This document shows positions 32,292 to 42,418 of a stretch of DNA of 64,000 nt, piece after piece (position 1 is the first letter of the stretch; each line of letters begins with the position of its first letter). This stretch comes from Streptomyces sp. MP131-18 (GTDB lineage Bacteria; Actinomycetota; Actinomycetes; Streptomycetales; Streptomycetaceae), in the NCBI RefSeq assembly GCF_001984575.1, contig NZ_LZNS01000001.1, forward strand, positions 2,776,872 to 2,840,871, in the 5' to 3' direction. The position numbers and the translations under genes are program-made. The notes under the pieces are model-generated. The model saw only the letters and a program-made list of their open reading frames with translations, had not been told where the DNA came from and did not search any database.

Positions 32292-32946
32292 GCTGCCAGG
32301 TCAGCTCGGTCTCACCGGACTCCCAGGTCACCTCGCCAGGCTCGACGCTCTCGGGGATGAGGAATGTCTTGCACATGGTGATCTCCTCGCCGGGGCCGAT
32401 GGTCGGCGGGCTGTCGCCCGATCCCTCCGGGCAGCCGTTCGGCAGCCCCAGGTCGCCGAAGGCGGTGACGAAGCCGGCCATGGAGCCGTCGGTGAGGAAC
32501 AGGCTCGTGTCCGAGATCGGCCGCGGGTACTCCAGAGTGTCCCCGCCCGCATGGGCGAACGTGACGTACACGTACGCCGGCCGCTGGCCGCTGGTGTCGG
32601 CGGAGGTGTTGAGGCTCGCCAGGTCGGCGTTGGCCCCCACGTCGACCCGATCGGCCGTGATCGTCAGGTCGGCGACGGTTCCGCCCTCCTCATAGGGCAC
32701 CGGCTCGCTCGGCTCGCCCTGCCCCAGGGTGCCCGGGACTCCGCCGGCCGCCGCCTCCTCCTCAGCCGCATCGGCCTCCCCCGCCGGTGCGTCATCCTCG
32801 GCCGGGGCCGCTTCCTCGGTCTGCTCGGATTCGTCGGCGCCCGGGGTGAAGGCATCCTCGGAATCGTCGTCGGAACCGCAGGCGGTGAGCGCCAGCGCCA
32901 GCACGGCGGCCGGGGCGGCGGCACGGAGCCAGGCGGACTTCCGCAT
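32281..32946 (-). CDS. Secreted lipoprotein, DUF4352-like
   Basis: This 221-residue protein has a lipoprotein signal (LALALTACGS), a long acidic Glu/Asp/Ala linker, then an immunoglobulin-like C-terminal domain (TITADRVDVGANADLASLNT, YVYVTFAHAGGDTLEYPRPI, CPEGSGDSPPTIGPGEEITM, CKTFLIPE, TELTWQLSG) resembling DUF4352 stress-type extracellular domains, with a conserved cysteine pair. It is convergent with and overlaps the DUF6542 gene by 11 bp. Function unknown. Confidence 0.78.
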   Translation of the reverse strand: MRKSAWLRAAAPAAVLALALTACGSDDDSEDAFTPGADESEQTEEAAPAEDDAPAGEADAAEEEAAAGGVPGTLGQGEPSEPVPYEEGGTVADLTITADRVDVGANADLASLNTSADTSGQRPAYVYVTFAHAGGDTLEYPRPISDTSLFLTDGSMAGFVTAFGDLGLPNGCPEGSGDSPPTIGPGEEITMCKTFLIPESVEPGEVTWESGETELTWQLSG

Positions 32947-33086
32947 GAACACGTGAATCTCCCTCGTCATGAACATCTGTCATCGTCGCTGTACGGACCG
33001 TGCCGATCCTAGGGACGGGACAGCTGTGACCAGGGATAAAGCAGATACAACTGAGGTGCAGGAGCCCGGCCGGGCCTGGCCGAGGC

Positions 33087-34070
33087 CTAGGGCTTGGTCT
33101 TCGCGGCGGCCTCCGCCCGCAGGTCGCGGCGCAGCTCCTTGGGCAGGGAGAACTGGATGTGCTCCTGCATCGGCTGAACGATCTCCACGTCGCCGTAGCC
33201 CCGCTCGGCCAGCCATTCCAGGACCTCGTCCACCAGCACCTCGGGCACCGAGGCGCCTGAGGAGAGCCCCACCGTGGTCACGCCCGCCAGCCACGCCTCG
33301 TCGATCTCACCCGCGTTGTCGACCAGATGGGCGGCGCCGGCGCCCGCGCCGAGGGCAACCTCGACCATGCGCGCGGAGTTCGACGAGTTTTTCGAGCCGA
33401 CGACGAGGACCAGGTCCGAGTCGGCCGCGACCTGCTTGATCGCGGTCTGGCGGTTCTGCGTGGCGTAGCAGATGTCGTCGCTCGGCGGGCTGACCAGCTT
33501 GGGGAAGCGCTCCTTGAGGGCGTCGACGGTCTCCATCGTCTCGTCCACGGACAGCGTGGTCTGGGAGAGCCACACGACCTTGCCGGGGTCGCGGACCTCG
33601 ACGTCGGCGACGTCCTGCGGGCCGTCGACCAGGGTGATGTGCTCGGGCGCCTCGCCGCTGGTACCGATGACCTCTTCGTGGCCCTCGTGTCCGATGAGGA
33701 GGATGTCGTAGTCCTCCTTGGCGAACCGGACGGCCTCCTTGTGCACCTTGGTGACGAGCGGGCAGGTGGCGTCGACCGTGGCGAGCCGCCCGCGCTCCGC
33801 CTCGCGGTGGACCTCGGGGGAGACGCCGTGCGCGGAGAAGATCACGATTTCGCCCTCGGGCACCTCGGCCGTCTCCTCGACGAAGATGGCGCCCTTCTTC
33901 TCCAGGGTGCGGACCACGTACTTGTTGTGCACGATCTCGTGGCGGACGTAGATGGGCGGACCGTACTGCTCCAGGGCGCGCTCGACAGCTATGACGGCGC
34001 GGTCCACTCCCGCGCAGTATCCGCGGGGCGCGGCGAGCAGGACACGGCGGCGGTCTGTGTCGTTGGCCAT
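33087..34070 (-). CDS. ispH: 4-hydroxy-3-methylbut-2-enyl diphosphate reductase
   Basis: The last enzyme of the MEP isoprenoid pathway makes IPP and DMAPP from HMBPP. The 327-residue protein has the three [4Fe-4S] cysteines in [24 protein letters not shown] and [11 protein letters not shown], the substrate residues [14 protein letters not shown] and SQTTLS, and [16 protein letters not shown] 34070 is used. It is divergent from xseA. Its products feed, among others, the UppS-type prenyltransferase encoded at 58 kb. Confidence 0.97.
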   Translation of the reverse strand: MANDTDRRRVLLAAPRGYCAGVDRAVIAVERALEQYGPPIYVRHEIVHNKYVVRTLEKKGAIFVEETAEVPEGEIVIFSAHGVSPEVHREAERGRLATVDATCPLVTKVHKEAVRFAKEDYDILLIGHEGHEEVIGTSGEAPEHITLVDGPQDVADVEVRDPGKVVWLSQTTLSVDETMETVDALKERFPKLVSPPSDDICYATQNRQTAIKQVAADSDLVLVVGSKNSSNSARMVEVALGAGAGAAHLVDNAGEIDEAWLAGVTTVGLSSGASVPEVLVDEVLEWLAERGYGDVEIVQPMQEHIQFSLPKELRRDLRAEAAAKTKP

Positions 34071-34131
34071 GGGCCCATCGTAAGGGTGCGGCCGGTCCCG
34101 GCTGTCAGTGCGCGGCGCTAGCGTGGTCGTC

Positions 34132-35364
34132 ATGGCAGTGCAGACGTCCGCGGAGGCGCCGATTCCCGTCGGCGAGGTGTCCCGGCTGATCGGGGGGTGG
34201 ATCGACCGTCTCGGTGCGGTGTGGGTGGAGGGGCAGATCACCCAGCTCTCGCGCCGGCCGGGTTTCGGCGTGGTCTTCCTCACCCTGCGGGACCCGGCGC
34301 ACGACGTCTCGGTGCGGGTCACCTGCTACCGGGCCGTGTTCGACAAGGTGGCGGACGTGATAAGCGAGGGCGCCCGCGTGGTGGTGTTCGCCAAGCCCGA
34401 GTGGTATGCGCCGCGCGGGGAGTTGTCGTTGCGTGCGACGGAGATCCGCGCCGTCGGGGTGGGCGAGCTGCTGCTGCGGCTCGAGCGGCTGAAGCGGGCG
34501 CTGACCGCGGAGGGGCTGTTCGCGGAGGCGCGCAAGCGGCGGCTGCCGTTCCTGCCGCGCTGCGTCGGCCTGGTGACGGGCCGCGCCTCGGCCGCGGAGC
34601 GCGACGTCCTGCGGAACGCGCGGCTGCGCTGGCCCGCGGTCCAATTCTCCGTGCGCAATGTGGCGGTGCAGGGGGTGCATGCGGTGCCGCAGGTGATCGA
34701 GGCGGTGCGGGAGCTCGACGCGGACGCGGACGTGGAGGTGATCGTGGTGGCCAGGGGCGGCGGCAGCGTCGAGGATCTGCTGCCGTTCTCCGACGAGTTG
34801 CTGGTGCGTGCCGTCGCGGCCTGCGGCACTCCGGTGGTCTCGGCGATCGGGCACGAGCCCGATTCCCCGCTGCTGGATCTGGTGGCGGACCTGCGGGCGT
34901 CGACGCCGACCGATGCGGCCAAGCGCGTCGTGCCCGACGTGGGTGAGGAGCTGGCGCGGGTGCGGCAGTTGCGGGACCGGGCCCGGTGGGTGCTCGCGTC
35001 CCGGATCGACCGGGAGGAGCGCGGCCTCGCGGCGGCGCGCAGCCGCCCGGTGCTGGCCGAGCCGCACCGGATGGTGGACGGTCGCGCGGAGGAGCTCCAG
35101 GCGCTGCTCGGGCGCTCCCGGCGCACGCTTGCGCATCTGCTTGACCGGGCGCGCGGCGATCTGGAGCACACCAGGGCGCGCGTCGTCGCGCTGTCCCCGG
35201 CGGCGACACTGCGCCGCGGTTACGCCGTCCTCCAGCGGGCGGACGGAGCGGCAGTGCGGGAGCCGGAGGACGTGGCGGATGGCGACGTGCTGCGGGCGAG
35301 GGTGGCCGGGGGCGCCTTCGCGGTGACGGTCGGCGAGCGGCCCCCGGCGGGCGGCATAGGGTGA
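34132..35364 (+). CDS. xseA: Exodeoxyribonuclease VII large subunit
   Basis: The 410-residue protein has the N-terminal OB fold ([40 protein letters not shown]) and the catalytic domain [40 protein letters not shown], and [20 protein letters not shown]. The GRASAAERD form replaces the GRPGSAAxRD of other phyla and is usual in actinobacteria. With XseB it degrades single-stranded DNA from both ends. XseB follows with a GTGA overlap. Confidence 0.97.
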   Translation: MAVQTSAEAPIPVGEVSRLIGGWIDRLGAVWVEGQITQLSRRPGFGVVFLTLRDPAHDVSVRVTCYRAVFDKVADVISEGARVVVFAKPEWYAPRGELSLRATEIRAVGVGELLLRLERLKRALTAEGLFAEARKRRLPFLPRCVGLVTGRASAAERDVLRNARLRWPAVQFSVRNVAVQGVHAVPQVIEAVRELDADADVEVIVVARGGGSVEDLLPFSDELLVRAVAACGTPVVSAIGHEPDSPLLDLVADLRASTPTDAAKRVVPDVGEELARVRQLRDRARWVLASRIDREERGLAAARSRPVLAEPHRMVDGRAEELQALLGRSRRTLAHLLDRARGDLEHTRARVVALSPAATLRRGYAVLQRADGAAVREPEDVADGDVLRARVAGGAFAVTVGERPPAGGIG

Positions 35365-35684
35365 CGCGCATGACGGGCACGACAGGCGAGACGGGAACGA
35401 CGGGCACGCCGACGGACGGGACCGGCGGGGCGGCGGCGGGAGCGGCGCTGGGCTACGAGCAGGCCAGGGACGAGCTGATCGACGTCGTGCGACGGCTCGA
35501 AGCGGGCGGGGCGACGCTGGAGGAGTCGCTCGCGCTGTGGGAGCGCGGCGAGGAGCTGGCCAGGATCTGCGGGGAGTGGCTGGAGGGCGCACGGGCACGG
35601 CTGGACGCGGCACTTGCGCGCGACGAGGCCGCGGAGGAAGCGGACGAGGAGCAGACCGGCGAGGCGGACGGGGAGGACGAGTAG
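35361..35684 (+). CDS. xseB: Exodeoxyribonuclease VII small subunit
   Basis: This 107-residue protein has the XseB helical core [53 protein letters not shown], with a Thr/Gly-rich N-terminal and an acidic C-terminal extension beyond the usual 80 residues. GTG 35361 overlaps the xseA stop; ATG 35370 is the other choice. Several XseB subunits form the stalk of the enzyme. Confidence 0.95.
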   Translation: MTRMTGTTGETGTTGTPTDGTGGAAAGAALGYEQARDELIDVVRRLEAGGATLEESLALWERGEELARICGEWLEGARARLDAALARDEAAEEADEEQTGEADGEDE

Positions 35685-35763
35685 GGCGCTGCCCGCTCCT
35701 CCCGGTCTCCCGGTCTCCCGGTCTCCTGCTTCTTGTCCCCGGCCCGACGGCCGACTCGACGGC

Positions 35764-36420
35764 CTACTCGACGACTTCGAGTGCCCCGGCGAACTGGGCC
35801 AGCCGTTCGAAACCGGCCGTGCCCATGACGACGGTGGTCACGCCCGGCTCCTGGAGCACCAGCGCGTCGTACTTCGGCCCTTCCCAGCGCGCCCAGTCCC
35901 GGCCCTCGACCTGCTCGGTCCCGCCGGTGTCCTCCGCGTCCCTGGTCACGTCGGCGACGAAGCCGGCCGCGTCGCCGTCGGCCTGGGTCAGTGCGGCGTA
36001 CTCCTCGTCCGGGTCGAGGAAGCCGAGCCGCCACGTGGCGCCGAAGTCGCCCAGCGGCTCGTAGCGCACGGAGGTCGCGCGCCAGTCCTCCGGCAGCCCT
36101 TCCGGCACGAGCAGGTCGTAGGGGGCGGCGCGGGCGGCGGTGGCCGACTCGACCTCATACGAAACGGTCGGCGTCGCACCCTCGGGCTGGTCCTCGGGGT
36201 TGAGCCCGACGAGCACGAAGGTTCCGGCACAGATCACCGCCATGGACAGCACCATGTTCCGGACCGACTCGAAGCGCTGCCGCTTCCCCGGCCGTGCCCC
36301 GTCCTGCGGCGGGGCCGCGTCCGCGTCCGCGCCGGTGTCCGCGCCCGTGTCCTTCGCCGGCACGTCGTCCGGCGTCACGTCCGTCGTCACGTCGTTCGCC
36401 ACCCTCCCATCGTCCCGCAT
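35764..36420 (-). CDS. DUF4245 membrane-anchored protein
   Basis: This 218-residue protein has an Asp/Ala/Thr-rich cytoplasmic N-terminus, one transmembrane segment ([20 protein letters not shown]) and an extracellular DUF4245 domain ([80 protein letters not shown]). Its start is uncertain: ATG 36420, ATG 36459 or GTG 36402. It is always found close to glpX and fumC in streptomycetes. Function unknown. Confidence 0.85.
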   Translation of the reverse strand: MRDDGRVANDVTTDVTPDDVPAKDTGADTGADADAAPPQDGARPGKRQRFESVRNMVLSMAVICAGTFVLVGLNPEDQPEGATPTVSYEVESATAARAAPYDLLVPEGLPEDWRATSVRYEPLGDFGATWRLGFLDPDEEYAALTQADGDAAGFVADVTRDAEDTGGTEQVEGRDWARWEGPKYDALVLQEPGVTTVVMGTAGFERLAQFAGALEVVE

Positions 36421-36544
36421 ACCGGGACGGGCCTCGCACCCGCCCCCGGGTTCGCTCATCCGAAGGCGGTGCTGCTCATCTGTTTCCGGACCGCTACAGT
36501 CGAAGACACCCTCAGCGCGACCCGCCGCAGAAAGGTCGTTCCCG

Positions 36545-37576
36545 ATGACTGATCACCATCTCCCGCCCCCGCTCGACGTCGCACCCGAAGCTCCCGACCG
36601 CAACCTCGCGCTCGAACTGGTCCGCGTCACCGAGGCCGGGGCGATGGCCTCGGGGCGCTGGGTGGGCCGCGGCGACAAGAACGGCGCGGACGGTGCCGCG
36701 GTGCGCGCCATGCGCGCGCTGATCTCCACCGTCTCGATGAACGGCGTGGTCGTCATCGGCGAGGGCGAGAAGGACGAGGCGCCGATGCTGTTCAACGGCG
36801 AACGTGTCGGCGACGGTTCCGGCGCCGAGTGCGACGTGGCCGTCGACCCGGTGGACGGTACGACGCTCACCGCCAAGGGCATGGCGAACGCCGTCTCCGT
36901 GCTGGCCGTGGCGGAACGCGGCGCGATGTTCGACCCGAGCGCCGTCTTCTACATGGACAAGCTGGCCACCGGCCCGGAGGCCGCCGAGTTCGTGGACATC
37001 GACGCCCCGCCGGCGGTCAACATCCGGCGGGTGGCGAAGGCCAAGGGCGGATCGCCCGGCGACGTGACCGTGTGCATCCTGGACCGCCCGCGCCACGCGG
37101 ACCTGGTCAAGGAGGTGCGCGAGGCGGGCGCCCGGATCAAGTTCATCCAGGACGGCGACGTGGCAGGCGCGATCATGAGCGTCCGCGAGGGCACGGGCGT
37201 GGATCTGCTCCTCGGCGTCGGCGGCACGCCGGAGGGCATCATCGCGGCATGCGCGATCACCTGCCTCGGCGGCACGATCCAGGGCAAGTTGTGGCCCAGG
37301 GACGACGCCGAACGAAAGGCGGCGCTGGACGCGGGCCACGATCTGGACCGGGTCCTGCACACCGGCGATCTCGTGCGCGGCGAGAACGTGTTCTTCGTCG
37401 CCACCGGCATCACCGACGGCGAACTTCTGCGCGGTGTGCGCTACCGGGCGGAAACGGCCACCACCCAGTCACTGGTGGTGCGTTCGCGCTCGGGCACGAT
37501 CCGGCAGATCGACTCCACGCACCGGTTGTCCAAGCTGCGCGCCTACAGCGCCATCGACTTCGACACCGGCCGCTGA
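36545..37576 (+). CDS. glpX: Class II fructose-1,6-bisphosphatase
   Basis: The 343-residue GlpX enzyme dephosphorylates fructose-1,6-bisphosphate in gluconeogenesis, with divalent metals and Li+ sensitivity. Visible are [20 protein letters not shown], the metal site [31 protein letters not shown] and [23 protein letters not shown] 36545 follows AAAGGTCG. With the fumarase gene nearby this is a central-metabolism neighbourhood. Convergent with the WhiB-like gene. Confidence 0.97.
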   Translation: MTDHHLPPPLDVAPEAPDRNLALELVRVTEAGAMASGRWVGRGDKNGADGAAVRAMRALISTVSMNGVVVIGEGEKDEAPMLFNGERVGDGSGAECDVAVDPVDGTTLTAKGMANAVSVLAVAERGAMFDPSAVFYMDKLATGPEAAEFVDIDAPPAVNIRRVAKAKGGSPGDVTVCILDRPRHADLVKEVREAGARIKFIQDGDVAGAIMSVREGTGVDLLLGVGGTPEGIIAACAITCLGGTIQGKLWPRDDAERKAALDAGHDLDRVLHTGDLVRGENVFFVATGITDGELLRGVRYRAETATTQSLVVRSRSGTIRQIDSTHRLSKLRAYSAIDFDTGR

Positions 37577-37790
37577 TCCGGCAACCGCGTCCGCGGGTGC
37601 CCATGGGTGCCCGCGGGCACGGCGGTGCGGCACCACCGCCCGGCGGCATCGTGCGGCCGGCGGGCGGGGGCCGGTGGTGGAAGCACGCCCGGGTGAGACC
37701 CGGCCCGTGGGGTGCCTCCCGCGCGCGGGTTGCGCGTGCGGGTTGAGGGCCGGGGGGCGGAACGGGGTGCGGCCTCCGGGGCGCGGCGTG

Positions 37791-38156
37791 TCAGGCGATG
37801 CGGGTGATATCCGTGGTGCGGCTGCCGGAGGCGGCCTCGCGGCGCCGTCGGCGGCTGAGCACCACGCGGCGCTCGGCGGCCGTCAGGCCACCCCAGACGC
37901 CGTAGGGCTCCGGCTGGAGCAGAGCGTGCTCCCGGCATTCGAGGAGCACCGGGCACCGGGCACACACCGATTTTGCCGCCTGCTCCCGGGAGAGCCTGGC
38001 CGCGGTCGGCTCCTGAGAGGGGGCGAAGAACAGCCCCGCCTCATCCCGCCGGCAGGCGGCCTCCGAGTGCCAGGGTCCAGCAACATCTCTGGAACTGCGC
38101 TGTGTGGGGCCGGCTGATGACCACTGGGACTCTTGTGGCGGTGACGATTGCAGCAC
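37791..38156 (-). CDS. WhiB-family iron-sulfur transcription factor
   Basis: The 121-residue protein has the four WhiB cysteines ([11 protein letters not shown], then [11 protein letters not shown]), the G[VI]WGG turn [16 protein letters not shown] and a basic C-terminal RRRRR helix. It coordinates a [4Fe-4S] cluster and works with sigma factors. GTG 38156 is chosen because AGGAG is 8 nt upstream and the protein then starts LQSSPPQ, as in streptomycete relatives beside glpX. Position next to glpX matches the WblI-type locus of S. coelicolor, but I did not confirm orthology. Confidence 0.92.
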   Translation of the reverse strand: MLQSSPPQESQWSSAGPTQRSSRDVAGPWHSEAACRRDEAGLFFAPSQEPTAARLSREQAAKSVCARCPVLLECREHALLQPEPYGVWGGLTAAERRVVLSRRRRREAASGSRTTDITRIA

Positions 38157-38341
38157 GGTCAACTCCTGACGACGGCTACGGAGGTCGCTCCTGGCTGGTG
38201 GACCCTCACCCGTCAAGGGGGAAGCCGCAGTTCACCCTTCCCGCCGTGCGGCCATACGAGTGACGGTCCCCCCAGCCCTACCCGCTGTGCGCACGCTTAT
38301 GCACGGAGCGACAACGTCGCCGGTCGTATCAGCCTCCCGGG

Positions 38342-39025
38342 TCACTCGCGGCTGAGGTCGCGCACCCGCTTTCCCGGAACGTGCTTTGCTTCCACCCCGC
38401 CCCAGATGGCGACCCCCTGGACCACGACCACGGGGGCGTGCGGCTCGGTCGACTCGGCCTCGCGCACCTCGAAGCCGCCCATGATGCCGCTGCCGGCGCT
38501 GCGCAGGCTCACGTTCTCCGGGACCTTGATCTCGATGCCCCCGCAGATCGCCGTCGCATTGATGACGATGTACTGCTGCTCGAATATCGCCTCGGTCAGG
38601 TCCAGCTCGACGCCACCGCAGACGGCCACCGCATTGATCTTGCCGCCGACGCGCCAACGGCCCTGCCGGGTCGCGCCGCTGAGGACGGCCACCACATTCT
38701 TCGCGCTGGCCACATGCACCCCGTGCGGTGCGCGGACGGGGTGCGGAGACCCGGGAGGCGGCGGGGCGGGCCGGTAGGTGCCCTGGGCCGGCGGCGGCCC
38801 GGGGGCGGGCCGCTGACCGGCCGGCAGATCCCGGATCAGCGGCTCCAGCTCGGCGAGGGTCTTGGCCTTGAAGACCGCCTCGATCCGCTCCGAGTGCTCC
38901 TCGGCGTCGAGCCGCCCCTCGGCCAGCGCCTCGCGCAGGATGTCGGCTATCCGGTCACGGTCCGCGTCGGAGGCCCGGACAGGCTGCTTCTCCAGCGGCA
39001 CGGCGGGCGGATTCTCAGCGTTCAC
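38342..39025 (-). CDS. DUF1707 / LiaF-like C-terminal domain protein
   Basis: The 227-residue protein has an N-terminal DUF1707 domain (VRASDADRDRIADILREALA, EGRLDAEEHSERIEAVFKAK, TLAELEPLIRDLP), a proline-rich linker, and a beta-helix-like C-terminal domain (VVAVLSGATRQGRWRVGGKI, NAVAVCGGVELDLTEAIF, NATAICGGIEIKVPENV) as in LiaF/VraT antibiotic-response proteins. The start is GTG 39025. No membrane segment, so cytoplasmic. It is divergent from the SPFH gene. A role in envelope stress is suggested only by family. Confidence 0.87.
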   Translation of the reverse strand: MNAENPPAVPLEKQPVRASDADRDRIADILREALAEGRLDAEEHSERIEAVFKAKTLAELEPLIRDLPAGQRPAPGPPPAQGTYRPAPPPPGSPHPVRAPHGVHVASAKNVVAVLSGATRQGRWRVGGKINAVAVCGGVELDLTEAIFEQQYIVINATAICGGIEIKVPENVSLRSAGSGIMGGFEVREAESTEPHAPVVVVQGVAIWGGVEAKHVPGKRVRDLSRE

Positions 39026-39115
39026 GGGCCCAAGCCTACAGATACGCGATACATCGCGACTAGCCCCTGTACGTTAAAGTGATATCAGATTGCTAACCCA
39101 TGGAGCGAGGATCGC

Positions 39116-40081
39116 ATGACACCCGACGCACCCGGCACCACCGCCACACCCGCCGCCGGCACCGCCGACACCCCGGACATGCCCGCCCCCCGGGTGCGCG
39201 AGGCCCGCGCGCACAGCGTTCCCGGCGGCCTGGCGCTGCTGCTCACCTTTCTCGGGGCCCTGTTGGGGCTCGGCGTCACCGTCATGGGCATCCCCGTGAC
39301 CGCGACCGGATCGCCGGGGCTCGGGGTGCCGATGATCGTGGTCGGCGGACTGCTGTTCCTCGTATCGGTGTTCCTCATGACCGGGCTCAACATGGTCGCG
39401 CCGGGCGAGGCCCGCGTCGTCCAGTTCTTCGGCCGCTACACCGGCACCATCCGCGACGACGGCCTGCGCTGGGTCAACCCGCTGACCACGCGCGCCAAGA
39501 TCTCCACCCGCGTCCGCAACCACGAGACGGCCGTGCTGAAGGTCAACGACGCCGACGGCAACCCCATCGAGCTGGCCGCGGTGATCGTCTGGCAGGTCGA
39601 GGACACCGCGCAGGCCAGCTTCGAGGTGGACGACTTCATCGAGTTCGTCGGCACTCAGACCGAGTCGGCCGTCCGGCACATCGCGATCGAATACCCCTAC
39701 GACGCCCACGGCGCGGACCAGCTCTCGCTGCGCGGCGACGCGGAGGAGATCACCGAGAAGCTGGCCGTCGAGCTGACCGCCCGCGTCCGGGCGGCGGGCG
39801 TCCGCATCATCGAGTCCCGTTTCACCCACCTCGCCTACGCCCCCGAAATCGCCTCCGCCATGCTCCAGCGCCAGCAGGCGGGCGCGGTGGTGGCCGCCCG
39901 GGAGACCATCGTCGAGGGCGCCTGCGGAATGGTGGAGGCCGCCCTCGAACGCATAGCGGAGCTGGAGGCCGTCGAGTTCGACGAGGAGCGCAAGGCCGCC
40001 ATGGTCTCCAACCTCCTCGTGGTGCTGTGCGGCGACCGCGCCCCCCAGCCCGTGCTGAACGCGGGATCGCTCTACCAGTGA
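39116..40081 (+). CDS. SPFH/Band-7 domain membrane protein
   Basis: This 321-residue protein has a Pro/Ala-rich cytoplasmic start, a two-helix hairpin ([20 protein letters not shown] and [20 protein letters not shown]) and an SPFH domain ([80 protein letters not shown]) followed by a helical coiled region ([20 protein letters not shown]). SPFH proteins form large oligomers organising membrane domains. The stop overlaps the next gene's GTG, so the two are translationally coupled. Confidence 0.92.
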   Translation: MTPDAPGTTATPAAGTADTPDMPAPRVREARAHSVPGGLALLLTFLGALLGLGVTVMGIPVTATGSPGLGVPMIVVGGLLFLVSVFLMTGLNMVAPGEARVVQFFGRYTGTIRDDGLRWVNPLTTRAKISTRVRNHETAVLKVNDADGNPIELAAVIVWQVEDTAQASFEVDDFIEFVGTQTESAVRHIAIEYPYDAHGADQLSLRGDAEEITEKLAVELTARVRAAGVRIIESRFTHLAYAPEIASAMLQRQQAGAVVAARETIVEGACGMVEAALERIAELEAVEFDEERKAAMVSNLLVVLCGDRAPQPVLNAGSLYQ

Positions 40082-40425
40082 CGGAAGGCTCCGCGCGCCG
40101 CGGGCGCAAGCAGGTGCTGCTGCGGCTCGACCCGGCCGTCCACGACGCGCTGAGCAAGTGGGCGGCGGACGAGCTGCGCAGCACCAACGCGCAGATCGAC
40201 TACCTGCTGCGCCAGGCGCTCAAGGAGGCCGGGCGCCTGCCCAGGGGCGCCAGGCCACACCCCGGGCGCGGCCGGCCGGCCAAGAGCCGGCCCGCGGGGG
40301 ACGTACCGGAGACGGCGGAGCCGGGGACGGCGGAAGACACGCGGGAGACGGGAGGCGCGGAAGGCGAAGAGGAGACCCGGCAGGCGGGGCGGCCCGAGGG
40401 CCCGGGCGGCACACGCCCCGGCTGA
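40078..40425 (+). CDS. Ribbon-helix-helix protein coupled to the SPFH gene
   Basis: The 115-residue protein has a basic start RRGRKQVLLRLDPAVHDALS, then KWAADELRSTNAQIDYLLRQ and ALKEAGRL, an Arc/MetJ-type ribbon-helix-helix domain, followed by a disordered Gly/Glu/Pro tail. GTG 40078 overlaps the SPFH stop (GTGA). The usual partners of such proteins are toxins or operon targets; here the partner is a membrane scaffold. It may autoregulate the pair. Confidence 0.78.
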   Translation: MTEGSARRGRKQVLLRLDPAVHDALSKWAADELRSTNAQIDYLLRQALKEAGRLPRGARPHPGRGRPAKSRPAGDVPETAEPGTAEDTRETGGAEGEEETRQAGRPEGPGGTRPG

Positions 40426-40443
40426 CGGCCCCCGGGGTCAGCA

Positions 40444-40479
40444 GAGCGGCGTCAGGAGAGCGGCGTCAGGAGAGCGGCG
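40444..40479. repeat. 14-bp tandem repeat at phosphatase stop codon
   Basis: GAGCGGCGTCAGGA occurs twice in a row (40444-40457, 40458-40471), followed by a partial third copy (to 40479). The repeat carries the TGA stop of the phosphatase gene, so the stop is effectively duplicated just downstream of the coding end. Confidence 0.8.
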
Positions 40480-42325
40480 GCGCCATCTCGAACCACACCA
40501 GCTTGCCCGTGCTCAGCCGCGTCGCGCCCCACTGGCGGGCCAGCCGCTGAACGAGGTACAGGCCGCGGCCGCCCTCGTCCGCCGGGCCCGCCTGCCGCAG
40601 CCGCGGCAGCTGCGGAACGTCGTCGCCGACCTCGCAGCGCAGCACGTCGGTGCGCAGCAGCCGCACGGACACCGGCCGTTCCGCGTACCTGACCGCGTTC
40701 GTCACGACCTCGCTGACCAGCAGCTCGACCGAATCCTCCAGCTCGCCGAGATCCCAGCGCGCCAGGCTCTCGCGGACCAGCCGACGCGCCTCGCGCACCG
40801 ACTCGGCCCGCGGGTCCAGGCGGCAGTACGCGACATCGTCCGGTGCGATGCCCTCGAACCTGGCGGCCAGCAGCGCAATGTCGTCGTCCCGGTCGCCCGG
40901 GCCCACGATGTCGAGGATCTCGTCGCACAGCGGCTCCAGCGGCGCCGCCGAGTTGGGCCGGACCAGCCGCGAGATCTCGGCGAGCTTCTCGCGTAGATGT
41001 TCCACTCCGGTCCATACGTCCCGACTTCGCGACTCCACCAGGCCGTCGGTGTAGAGCACGAGCGTCGCCCCGGCCGGGGCGGCCAGCTCCACCGTCTCGA
41101 AGTCGACGCCGCCCACGCCGATCGGCGCGTTCGGCGGCAGGTCGAGCACCTCGGTCGAGCCGTCGACGTGCAGCAGAACGGGCGGCGGATGGCCCGCGTT
41201 CGCCGCCGTGATGCGGTGCGCGACCGGGTCGTACACCGCGTACAGGCAGGTCGCCATCCGGTCCGTGCCCAGCCGCTGCGCCTGCTCGTCGAGATGGTGC
41301 AGCACCTCCTGCGGCGGCAGGTCCAGCCCGGCCAGCGTCTGCACGGTGGTCCGCAGCTGGCCCATGATGGCCGCTGATGTGGTCGAGTGGCCCATCACGT
41401 CGCCGACGACGAGCGCGACCCGGCTGCCGGGCAGCGGGATCGCGTCGTACCAGTCGCCGCCGACGCGGGCGGACTGCGCCGCCGGGAGGTAACGGCTGGC
41501 CAGCCGCACACCGGTGGGCTGCGGCAGGTCGTCCGGCAGCATGGTGCGCTGCAACTCGTCGGCGATCGACGCCTCGCGGCCGTACAGCACCGCCTTGTCG
41601 ACGCCCAGCGCCGAGTGGGTCGCCAGCTGCTGGGCGACCTGGAGGTCCTCCGCCTCAAACGATTCACGATCGGGCCTGCGGAGAAAGACGGCGGCGCCGA
41701 TCACCCGGCGCCGACCGCGCAGCGGCGCGACGATCGCGCGCTGCCCCTCGGGCAGCGACACGGCGCCGGTCAGCTCGCGCAGCGCGGCCCTGGGCACCTG
41801 CGACTCCACGAAGACCGGCCGCACCCCGCGCAGGACCTCGGCGAGCGGCCCGTTACCCCGGACCTCGACCAGGGAGGTCGCGCTGGCCAGTATCGGCAGC
41901 ACCGGGCCCGAGCCGTCCGCGCGCAGATCGCCGACCGAGCCGAGGGCGAGCGCCTCCGGGATGCGGTCGGTGCGGCGCAGCTTCAGCACCCAGGGCGTCA
42001 CCGGCTGCTCGTCACCGACCGGCAGCGGATGTCTGAGGTAGACGAGGATCGCGTCGGAGAACGTCGGCACCGAGGCGCGGCACAGGCCGAGCACGATCTC
42101 GTCCAGGTCCATGCCCCGGGCGATACGACGGGTGGCGGCCCCCACGAACCGCAGCCGGTCGGTGTCGCCCATCCCGCCGTTCAGCCCCTCGCCCGAGGCG
42201 GGGCGCGTGGGCGGCTGCTCCGCGGATTCTGGCTCGGAGCGGGCGTGCGGCAGCCCCGAGCTGTCGGCGAAAGGAGATACGTCCGCCGTACGAGCCACGG
42301 GCTGCGGTGGGGTCGGGTCCGTCAC
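40466..42325 (-). CDS. GAF / SpoIIE phosphatase / HATPase regulator
   Basis: The 619-residue protein has three parts: a GAF-like sensor (about 60-250), a PP2C-type SpoIIE phosphatase (about 260-480; DELQRTMLPDDLPQPTGVRL, RVGGDWYDAIPLPGSRVALV, GDVMGHSTTSAAIMGQLRTT, NAGHPPPVLL, LYTDGLVESRSRDV) and a C-terminal anti-sigma-type HATPase (VELLVSEVVTNAVRYAERPV, GGRGLYLVQRLARQWGA). It dephosphorylates anti-sigma antagonists and could also phosphorylate them, linking a signal to partner switching. A 150-bp piece of its 3' end (40487-40635) is duplicated at 26912-27061. Confidence 0.93.
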   Translation of the reverse strand: MTDPTPPQPVARTADVSPFADSSGLPHARSEPESAEQPPTRPASGEGLNGGMGDTDRLRFVGAATRRIARGMDLDEIVLGLCRASVPTFSDAILVYLRHPLPVGDEQPVTPWVLKLRRTDRIPEALALGSVGDLRADGSGPVLPILASATSLVEVRGNGPLAEVLRGVRPVFVESQVPRAALRELTGAVSLPEGQRAIVAPLRGRRRVIGAAVFLRRPDRESFEAEDLQVAQQLATHSALGVDKAVLYGREASIADELQRTMLPDDLPQPTGVRLASRYLPAAQSARVGGDWYDAIPLPGSRVALVVGDVMGHSTTSAAIMGQLRTTVQTLAGLDLPPQEVLHHLDEQAQRLGTDRMATCLYAVYDPVAHRITAANAGHPPPVLLHVDGSTEVLDLPPNAPIGVGGVDFETVELAAPAGATLVLYTDGLVESRSRDVWTGVEHLREKLAEISRLVRPNSAAPLEPLCDEILDIVGPGDRDDDIALLAARFEGIAPDDVAYCRLDPRAESVREARRLVRESLARWDLGELEDSVELLVSEVVTNAVRYAERPVSVRLLRTDVLRCEVGDDVPQLPRLRQAGPADEGGRGLYLVQRLARQWGATRLSTGKLVWFEMAPPLS

Positions 42326-42418
42326 GAGGGGGAGTCCATCCAGGCGGGAACTAGCGTGCGGGGTGGGGGCGTTGTGCGGTTGTGGGGGTCGATCCTACGG
42401 TTCTCGGCAGGGGATGCA

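Noticed and set aside
37577..37790. Possible ncRNA or terminator in the convergent glpX/WhiB gap
   Set aside because: Short palindromes such as GTGCCCGCGGGCAC exist, but no stem is long or well placed enough to call.
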